From NCBI GenBank assembly GCA_018366495.1, contig JAGZHZ010000039.1, forward strand, positions 1-19,728: a stretch of 19,728 bases of DNA. Direction: 5' to 3'. The stretch comes from Clostridiales bacterium (GTDB taxonomy: Bacteria; Bacillota; Clostridia; Lachnospirales; Lachnospiraceae). The translations under genes were made by a program, and so were the position numbers. This document shows positions 14,554-19,728 of this stretch, piece after piece. The notes under the pieces are model-generated. The model searched no databases. It had not been told where the DNA came from and was given only the letters and a program-made list of their open reading frames with translations. Every line of letters starts with the position of its first letter. Positions within the stretch are counted from its first letter, which is position 1.

Positions 14554-15477
14554 TTATCGTCCAAAAATGTGCGCACTCGTCCACTCTTCAGGTATTCTTG
14601 TCATCACAATGTCTTCCACAATTTCCTTTTCAAAAATGTCAAAACTCTTGTTGATGATTCCCATGCGGACGGCTGCTCTTGGCGCCAGACCCGCTCGGAT
14701 TGTCCGGATTGCTCCGATCATTCCACGCAAATCAAGCGGTTTTGTTGAAATCTCATTGTTCGCCGCTTTTAGTTGAAGATCCATAAACAGACCGGAAAAC
14801 TGCTGCAGTCCTTCTTTTTTTGCATCCGGAAACAGATCTCTTAAAATCATCTCCAACGTGTCTTCCGTTACAGACGGCATATCTACCACCATAAATCGTG
14901 AAACCAACGCTTCATTCAATTCTCTCGTCCCTGCATATCCATAATTCATTGTGCCAATAAAGCGTGTTGCTTCATGGAGATTGATCTTGTCATATCCCGG
15001 AACATCAATGATTCTGCGATAGTCAAGCGCCGCGTGCAGGACAGAAACGGCATCATTTTTTGCCATATTAATCTCATCAAAAATCCCAAATCCTCCATTT
15101 TGTGCACACAGATATACAGGACCCTTTCTCAGTCTTACCTGATTGTCTTCAAATGTGTCTGTCCCGATCAGAGCACTGCTGTCCGTATTGACATGAAAAG
15201 AAATATTGTAAGAAGGACGTCCGAATACATATGCCAGATTTTCTGCCAATACGTTTTTTCCCGTTGCTTTTCCTCCTGTCAGCAGAAGATTTTCTCCCTC
15301 TAGGATGGCAGATGCGGCCATCTCAAATACTTCTTTTCCGTAAAATGGAATTTCAGGTCGAATCACTCTGTCTTTTACTTTTTCTGATACAAGAAAATGT
15401 GTGCGGAAATTTTTAATCTCTTCCAGCAACGTTTTGCTGACTCCCTGCTGTTCTAAATTATTCCATAAAGTATCCAT
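14554..15477 (-). CDS. MoxR/CbbQ-type AAA+ ATPase
   Basis: A 307-residue AAA+ ATPase of the MoxR/NorQ/CbbQ kind, which act as chaperone motors with a VWA partner. The Walker A is GGKATGKN (68-75), ending in Asn where Thr/Ser is usual, though K74 is intact. Walker B is IFDEIN (132-137), sensor 1 is the FIGTMN segment (173-178), and an arginine-finger-like VSRF is at 192-195. The C-terminal lid region has PLDLRGMIGAIRTIRAG. The Asn in Walker A may be a lineage feature or may reduce ATP turnover. The start follows GAGAGGAAAAAAG. It is the first gene of a three-gene operon with the VWA protein and hydrolase; the 157-base spacer upstream has a TATAAA -10 candidate but no clear -35. Confidence 0.9.
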   Translation of the reverse strand: MDTLWNNLEQQGVSKTLLEEIKNFRTHFLVSEKVKDRVIRPEIPFYGKEVFEMAASAILEGENLLLTGGKATGKNVLAENLAYVFGRPSYNISFHVNTDSSALIGTDTFEDNQVRLRKGPVYLCAQNGGFGIFDEINMAKNDAVSVLHAALDYRRIIDVPGYDKINLHEATRFIGTMNYGYAGTRELNEALVSRFMVVDMPSVTEDTLEMILRDLFPDAKKEGLQQFSGLFMDLQLKAANNEISTKPLDLRGMIGAIRTIRAGLAPRAAVRMGIINKSFDIFEKEIVEDIVMTRIPEEWTSAHIFGR

Positions 15478-15628
15478 CTTTTTTCCTCTCTGTCTATTCT
15501 GCCGGTATGCAGACTTTTTGTCTTTTTCTGTTTTCTTTTTGCCTCAATCTATTTATATTCCATTTTCCAGACAGGCTGTCCTATTTTCACCATTCTTGCC
15601 GCTTTTCTATCTCTCATTCAGCTCCTAT

Positions 15629-15859
15629 TCAGATTTCTGTGAAAGAATATCTCTGTCGAATACCAGATGCCACAATATCATAGATAATTGTTCCATCCTC
15701 CAGATCCGTTCTGTCAAAGGTCACATCTTTCCCCTTGAATTTGTCACGCACAAACTGATCCGTATCTTCAATCTCAATCTCATCAATAAAAATATCTCTC
15801 ATCTGATTATTCGGGCACTGATTAAAAATTTCCCATATTGCCTCATACATTTTTTTCAT
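15629..15859 (-). CDS. small acidic protein of unknown function overlapping the coaBC end
   Basis: A 76-residue ORF from ATG 15859, chosen because GGAG lies six bases before it; an ATG four codons upstream (15871) gives 80 residues. The start lies inside the last codons of coaBC in another frame, so translation is probably coupled. The product is soluble and acidic, with a helical start (KKMYEAIWEIF) followed by an alternating acidic segment and a beta-like C-terminal half (TDLEDGTIIYDIVASGIRQ). I recognise no family. Its conserved-looking setting, ribosome site and operon position make it a likely real gene. It could be an unrelated passenger or a factor linked to CoA metabolism; the sequence does not decide. 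Confidence 0.72.
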   Translation of the reverse strand: MKKMYEAIWEIFNQCPNNQMRDIFIDEIEIEDTDQFVRDKFKGKDVTFDRTDLEDGTIIYDIVASGIRQRYSFTEI

Positions 15860-17072
15860 TTGCTTCTCCATTTCTTTTTTCTTCTTGACATCTCAAGATT
15901 TCATCTATAATCTGCTTTGCCGCTTTTTCTTTCGTCATCAATTCCAGCTGTTTCGTCTGTTTTTCTGTGATTAAAGTGATGACATTTGTGTCCGTTCCAA
16001 AACCTGCTCCTGCCTGTTTTAGATTATTTGCCGCAATCATATCCACATTTTTCTTTTTTAATTTTTCTCTGGAATTCTGTATCATATTTTCTGTCTCCAT
16101 CGAAAATCCGCATAAAAACTGACCTTTTTTCTTATGTTCTCCCAGATATTTTAAAATATCATCTGTCTTTTCTAACTCCAGCGCCATAGAAGAGCCGCTT
16201 TTTTTGATCTTTTCATCACTTATATATTTCGGTCGATAATCTGCAACTGCCGCTGATTTTATAATAATATCCTGCTCATCCGCACACGCTTTTACCGCCT
16301 CAAACATCTCTCTTGCACTCTGAATTTCAACTACATTCACAAAGTAAGGCTTTGGAATAGAAACAGGTCCTGTAACGAGTGTCACATCCGCGCCGCGCAT
16401 CATGCAGTTTCTTGCAATGGCATATCCCATTTTTCCCGTTGAATGATTTGTGATATAGCGCACCGGATCGATCGCTTCCACTGTCGGTCCTGCTGTCACA
16501 AGAACTTTTTTTCCTTTCAGATCTTTCTCAAAAGCTGCCTCTTTTAAAATATACGCCAGCAAAATTTCCGGGTCAGGCAGCTTTCCATCTCCAATGTCCC
16601 TGCAGGCAAGCATCCCTTTTTCCGGTTGGATCACTTCCATTCCATATGCCTGCAATCTTTTTAAATTTTCCTGCACAGCGGGATTGTGAAACATTCTTGT
16701 ATTCATTGCCGGAGCCACAATCTTCTTACATTCGCACGCCAGAACAGTCGTTGTCAGCATATCATCCGCAAGTCCATATGCCATTTTTGCAATCACATTT
16801 GCGGTCGCCGGAGCTACCATAACTACATCCGCTCTTTTTGCCAGCGAGACGTGTTCCACCTGGAACTGGAAATTTCGGTCAAATGTATCTACCATACACT
16901 TTTTATTTGTCAGTGTCTCAAATGTAATTGGATGGATAAAATTCGTGGCATTTTGTGTCATGATAACTTCAACATCTGCATTCAGCTTTACCAGCATACT
17001 CGCCAAATTTGCCATTTTATACGCTGCAATGCTGCCTGTGATGCCTAGTACAATCGTTTTTCCCTTTAACAT
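15843..17072 (-). CDS. coaBC: bifunctional CoaBC: phosphopantothenoylcysteine synthetase/decarboxylase
   Basis: A 409-residue fusion that makes 4'-phosphopantothenoyl-cysteine (CoaB, C-terminal) and decarboxylates it to 4'-phosphopantetheine (CoaC, N-terminal, FMN-dependent). CoaC motifs: GSIAAYK near the start (12-18), H74 in HVSLAK, PAMN (121-124), and the active C157 in MLACRDIGDG. CoaB motifs: VTAGPTVEAIDPVR (192-205), NHSTGKMG (209-216) and K272 in KSAAVADY. The start ATG at 17072 follows GAGAGGAAAG. An ATG 12 codons earlier (17108) falls on the promoter -10 and would add a basic extension, so it is rejected. It is divergent from coaX, and a 76-residue ORF overlaps its 3' end. Confidence 0.97.
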   Translation of the reverse strand: MLKGKTIVLGITGSIAAYKMANLASMLVKLNADVEVIMTQNATNFIHPITFETLTNKKCMVDTFDRNFQFQVEHVSLAKRADVVMVAPATANVIAKMAYGLADDMLTTTVLACECKKIVAPAMNTRMFHNPAVQENLKRLQAYGMEVIQPEKGMLACRDIGDGKLPDPEILLAYILKEAAFEKDLKGKKVLVTAGPTVEAIDPVRYITNHSTGKMGYAIARNCMMRGADVTLVTGPVSIPKPYFVNVVEIQSAREMFEAVKACADEQDIIIKSAAVADYRPKYISDEKIKKSGSSMALELEKTDDILKYLGEHKKKGQFLCGFSMETENMIQNSREKLKKKNVDMIAANNLKQAGAGFGTDTNVITLITEKQTKQLELMTKEKAAKQIIDEILRCQEEKRNGEANEKNV

Positions 17073-17103
17073 ACTGTTCTTTCCTCTCCTGATTTTTCTT
17101 TTT

Positions 17104-17132
17104 ATCATATCATACTTTCATTCCCCCGTAAA
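17104..17132 (-). promoter_or_regulatory. probable promoter of coaBC
   Basis: On the minus strand TTTACG (17127-17132), 17 bases and TATGAT (17104-17109); a second TATGAT overlaps at 17109-17114. About 30 bases before the coaBC ATG. A moderate match, four and five of six bases. Confidence 0.5.
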
Positions 17133-17212
17133 CCCGAATGCAACTGCTCCATTTATCTGTTCTCATTCATTTTTTCTGTACATTCTTCTGCCTGTCTATC
17201 CCTGTTTCTTCC

Positions 17213-17241
17213 TTGCTTTCCCTGTTTTTTCGTGGTATACT
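17213..17241 (+). promoter_or_regulatory. promoter of coaX
   Basis: On the plus strand TTGCTT (17213-17218), a 17-base spacer and TATACT (17236-17241), about 65 bases upstream of the coaX ATG. It is separate from the coaBC promoter on the other strand, so the divergent genes need not share control. Confidence 0.6.
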
Positions 17242-17308
17242 ATCGTCGCACTTATAACGAATCGGAAATGCCTCGTGCTTTCCTTTATTTCGAAATTTAG
17301 GAGGTTCT

Positions 17309-18082
17309 ATGATTCTCGCTATTGATATCGGAAATACAAATATTGTAATCGGCTGTATTAAAGATAATAAAATTTTATTTACAGAACGTCTTTCCACAGA
17401 TCAGACAAAAACAGTATTAGAATATGCGATCAGCTTTAAAAATGTATTAGAAATGTATAATTTAAGCCCTTCTATGATCGACGGCTCGATCATTTCATCC
17501 GTCGTTCCGCCTGTCACAAGTCTGATCCGCACATCCATTGAAAAAATTACAGAGAAATCTGTCATGATTGTAGGTCCCGGCGTCAAAAATGGGCTGAATA
17601 TTCTGATGGATAATCCAGCTCAGGTAGGAAGCGATCTGATCGTAAATGCAGTCGCAGCAATCCATGAGCATAAAGCGCCTCTGATTATCATTGATATGGG
17701 AACAGCAACAACCATATCTGTCGTAGATAAAAATCAGAACTATATCGGAGGTATGATTATCCCCGGCATTCGCATTTCGCTCGATGCACTGACCAGCCGT
17801 ACCTCTCAGCTGCCCCGCATCAGTCTTGACGCTCCCAAAAAAATTATCGGCAAAAATACCATCGACTGTATGAAGAGCGGTGTTCTGAACGGAAACGCTT
17901 CCTGCATTGATGGAATGATCGACAGAATTGAAAAAGAGCTTGGAGAACACGCAACTGTCATCGCCACAGGAGGGCTGGCAAAGTCAATCATTCCGCACTG
18001 TGTCAAAGATATCATCATCGACGACGAACTGCTCTTAAAAGGTCTTTGGCTGATCTATCAGAAAAATAAACCTTGTGCCTGA
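17309..18082 (+). CDS. coaX: type III pantothenate kinase
   Basis: A 257-residue type III pantothenate kinase, which phosphorylates pantothenate with ATP in the first step of CoA synthesis; this type is not feedback-inhibited by CoA and needs a monovalent cation. Signatures: the phosphate-binding DIGNTN (6-11) near the start, GSDLIVNA (107-114) with D109 as the catalytic base position, the second phosphate motif IDMGTATT (128-135), IIPGIRISLDAL (150-161) and ATGGLA near the end. It belongs to the ASKHA superfamily and works as a dimer. AGGAGG ends only four bases before the ATG. It is divergent from coaBC, so two CoA genes meet back to back, and it is followed by its own terminator. Confidence 0.97.
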   Translation: MILAIDIGNTNIVIGCIKDNKILFTERLSTDQTKTVLEYAISFKNVLEMYNLSPSMIDGSIISSVVPPVTSLIRTSIEKITEKSVMIVGPGVKNGLNILMDNPAQVGSDLIVNAVAAIHEHKAPLIIIDMGTATTISVVDKNQNYIGGMIIPGIRISLDALTSRTSQLPRISLDAPKKIIGKNTIDCMKSGVLNGNASCIDGMIDRIEKELGEHATVIATGGLAKSIIPHCVKDIIIDDELLLKGLWLIYQKNKPCA

Positions 18083-18110
18083 TATATTTTATCTCTAGGC
18101 AATCCATTTT

Positions 18111-18157
18111 AAAGGGCTAAACTGTAAAATAATACAGCATAGCCCTTTATTTTTTTA
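18111..18157 (+). terminator. terminator of coaX
   Basis: AAAGGGCTA pairs with TAGCCCTTT (18111-18119 and 18140-18148), with an inner CTGTA/TACAG stem, followed by a run of T on the plus strand. It lies 28 bases after the coaX stop. On the minus strand it follows the surface-protein gene but has only three T before AAAA, so it is weaker in that direction. Confidence 0.9.
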
Positions 18158-18170
18158 TTTTTCTCTTTTT

Positions 18171-19728
18171 TTATTTTCTTTTTCTGCCTTTTTTCAGGAA
18201 GACAGCAGATACCATGCAAAGAGAGATTACAATTCCAGCTATATATACTGCCGTTTTTGTGTCATCTCCCGTTTTTACAATCTCCTCTTCCGGCAGATGC
18301 TGCGGTATTTCTTCCGGTTCATCTTTCATTACAATTTTCTGTACTTCTCCCGTATCAAGAACTGTAAATGTAAAACTGTCTGCTTTCTTATATCCTGACG
18401 GCGCTTCCAGCTCTTTTAAAGTATATACGTTTCGGATCTCTGTCCCTTCCACGCGATGCCCTTCCGTATCGCTGATCCATTCATCCAGAACCGTTCCATC
18501 TTCTTTAAGAACTACCAGTCTGGCGCCTGCCAGTGGTTTGTCTGTCTGTGCATCTACTTTGATGACCTCTACCTGAATCGCATTTTCAATCTTGATCTTA
18601 TCAGAATCCCAGTCATCTTCGTCCTCTGGAATCTGCTCTTTTTTTCCTTCTTCCGGCTCATACTTTCCTGATATATATACAATATTCTCCAGATCTTCAC
18701 TTTTCTTTGCATCTTCTCTCAGCTGGAGCCGGAAGCATACTTCTAAACTGTCCCCCACTGCCAGTTCACTGATCCACAGTTCTGTCTTTGACCGTTTTCT
18801 GACTTCCACTGATCTTCCAAACGCCGTCTGATATGTTCCTGTCTCAATTAAAAATTCTGCGCTCTCCGGAACCATCTGTTTTTCTAGTTTTTCTTGTACT
18901 TTATCATTCACTTTGATCTCTTTGACCGCTGTATTGCCGCTGTTTGTAATCAGAATCTTATATTCCACAATCTCATTTGCCGTGTAAATACCGCTGATTT
19001 TTTTTCCCTGATATCTTCCTTCTTCCAGGATAACACCTGTTGTCTTGTTTGCAAGCTTGGCAACTTTGATATCCGGTTTCATTTTCGTATTGGATAACTC
19101 GTATTCCCATTCATTTTTTCCCTCTATTTTTCCATCCTTGTCCACTACAAAAGAAAGTCTCTGTTCTGTTAGAAGATACCCTTTTGGGGGCTTTTTTTCT
19201 TCCAGATAATATCTCCCCGGAACCAATTCTTCCAGATAAATTTCTCCATTTTTATCTGTGGTAAACTCCTTTTTTTCCTCCCCTTCTCTCCAGATAAAAA
19301 AGACGACTCCTTCCAGATCTGTTTTCAAATCTTCATCTATCTTTTTTATTTTCGCAGATGTCGGATGATTTTCCACGATCAATTCTATTTCTTTTTCTGT
19401 ATCTTTTTCAATACGAATTTCTTTTCCCTGCATGTTTCTGCTGTATCCTGGTTTTTGCCTTTTCTCCTGAATCTCATATAATCCAGGATACAATTCTTTG
19501 CTGACAGCAGTACCATTCTGGTCTGTTACGATAGTATCTGCAATCTCCCCTTTTTTCAATCGGATACTGCCGTCTCCGGTCACAATATCCTCTTTTGCCA
19601 AAATGACGAACACAACGTCTGACAGCAATATTTTACTTCCCGCTTTTTTCTTTTTTATTTTAATTTTTCCTTTCTTCGGAATATTCTCATATGTTACGGT
19701 GATTATCTCTTCACTGTCTACTGTAAAT
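18171..19728 (-). CDS. SpaA/Cna-B repeat cell-surface protein, C-terminal part (start outside window)
   Basis: The reading frame is open to the window edge, so at least 518 residues are present and the N-terminus is missing; the TTG near 19628 is not a believable start. Three Cna-B/SpaA-like domains are visible. The first starts near the edge, with VFVILAKEDIVTGDG and YEIQEKRQKPGY. The second has KIKKIDEDLKTDLEGVVF and YLEEKKPPKGY. The last has VIKVDAQTDKPLAGARL and LKELEAPSGY. They show the Lys at the start and the Glu near the end that form isopeptide bonds in this family. A DUF11-like region (ITNSGNTAVKEIKVND) lies before the last. The C-terminus has a Pro/Glu-rich stretch, a sortase-like IVKTGD, a hydrophobic segment and the basic KKGRKRK tail, so it is a wall-anchored adhesin or pilin-like protein. 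The motif lacks the usual Pro of LPxTG. It ends convergent with coaX. Confidence 0.92.
   Translation of the reverse strand, partial: FTVDSEEIITVTYENIPKKGKIKIKKKKAGSKILLSDVVFVILAKEDIVTGDGSIRLKKGEIADTIVTDQNGTAVSKELYPGLYEIQEKRQKPGYSRNMQGKEIRIEKDTEKEIELIVENHPTSAKIKKIDEDLKTDLEGVVFFIWREGEEKKEFTTDKNGEIYLEELVPGRYYLEEKKPPKGYLLTEQRLSFVVDKDGKIEGKNEWEYELSNTKMKPDIKVAKLANKTTGVILEEGRYQGKKISGIYTANEIVEYKILITNSGNTAVKEIKVNDKVQEKLEKQMVPESAEFLIETGTYQTAFGRSVEVRKRSKTELWISELAVGDSLEVCFRLQLREDAKKSEDLENIVYISGKYEPEEGKKEQIPEDEDDWDSDKIKIENAIQVEVIKVDAQTDKPLAGARLVVLKEDGTVLDEWISDTEGHRVEGTEIRNVYTLKELEAPSGYKKADSFTFTVLDTGEVQKIVMKDEPEEIPQHLPEEEIVKTGDDTKTAVYIAGIVISLCMVSAVFLKKGRKRK

Noticed and set aside
14544..14576. Upstream start of the VWA gene overlapping the ATPase gene by 23 bases
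   Set aside because: The ATG at 14543 has AAGGAAG in ideal position; the earlier one does not.
12750..15477. RavA-ViaA or a defence-type ATPase/VWA system
   Set aside because: The pair looks like NorQ/NorD-CbbQ/CbbO rather than RavA-ViaA, and there is no nuclease, methyltransferase or other effector beside it.
17073..17108. Upstream start of coaBC giving a basic 12-residue extension
   Set aside because: The upstream ATG falls in the probable -10 element, and the ATG at 17072 has a good ribosome site and begins the usual CoaC N-terminus.
1..19728. CRISPR array, insertion sequence, integrase or attachment site
   Set aside because: No regularly spaced direct repeats, no transposase or integrase motifs, and no tRNA 3'-end duplication were seen in the window.

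Overview
The window looks like chromosome from a low-GC Firmicute, most likely a gut member of the Lachnospiraceae (Clostridia). This is inferred from gene content and style: AT-rich spacers, strong GGAGG ribosome binding sites, a single-chain PurL with a fused glutaminase domain, type III pantothenate kinase, a papain-like peptidase of the clostridial lectin-like type, and a Cna-B/SpaA surface protein. Nothing indicates a phage, plasmid or insertion sequence. Almost everything is on the minus strand; only a 66-residue small protein and coaX are on the plus strand.

Region by region. 1-253: three minus-strand tRNA genes (one cut by the window edge, then Gly and Pro) behind a near-perfect promoter. 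309-4620: a tight operon read leftwards from about 4585, in the order tiny 23-codon ORF, YfcE-type phosphodiesterase, RlmL-type rRNA methyltransferase, secreted or anchored C1 peptidase, RdgB nucleotide-pool phosphatase, second YfcE-type phosphodiesterase. 4644-5547: a rhodanese gene and, divergently, an Asn/Ser/Lys-rich 66-residue protein. Between them lies a structured spacer with a strong minus-strand promoter, two hairpins and several C-rich single-stranded patches, a candidate small RNA or long leader. 5603-5860: a bidirectional terminator, then tRNA-Met and tRNA-Val behind a perfect consensus promoter. 6212-10106: purL with its own promoter and terminator. 10122-10475: an HPr-like protein lacking the phosphorylatable histidine. 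10751-11709: an Mrp/Nbp35-type Fe-S carrier ATPase. 11796-15477: a three-gene operon of MoxR-type AAA+ ATPase, VWA-domain protein and alpha/beta hydrolase. 15629-18157: coaBC with a small overlapping downstream ORF, and divergent coaX; together these cover two non-adjacent parts of CoA synthesis. 18171-end: the C-terminal part of a SpaA/Cna-B repeat surface protein whose start lies outside the window.

Most of the window is housekeeping: tRNAs, purine and CoA synthesis, rRNA modification, nucleotide sanitation and Fe-S transfer. The parts most worth a second look are the candidate C-rich small RNA at about 5055-5159, the orphan MoxR/VWA/hydrolase operon, the HPr-like protein without His15, the 23-codon ORF that abuts a yfcE start, and the unidentified Asn-rich small protein. 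I see no clear novel defence or mobile system. All assignments come from reading motifs; no database search or folding calculation was done.
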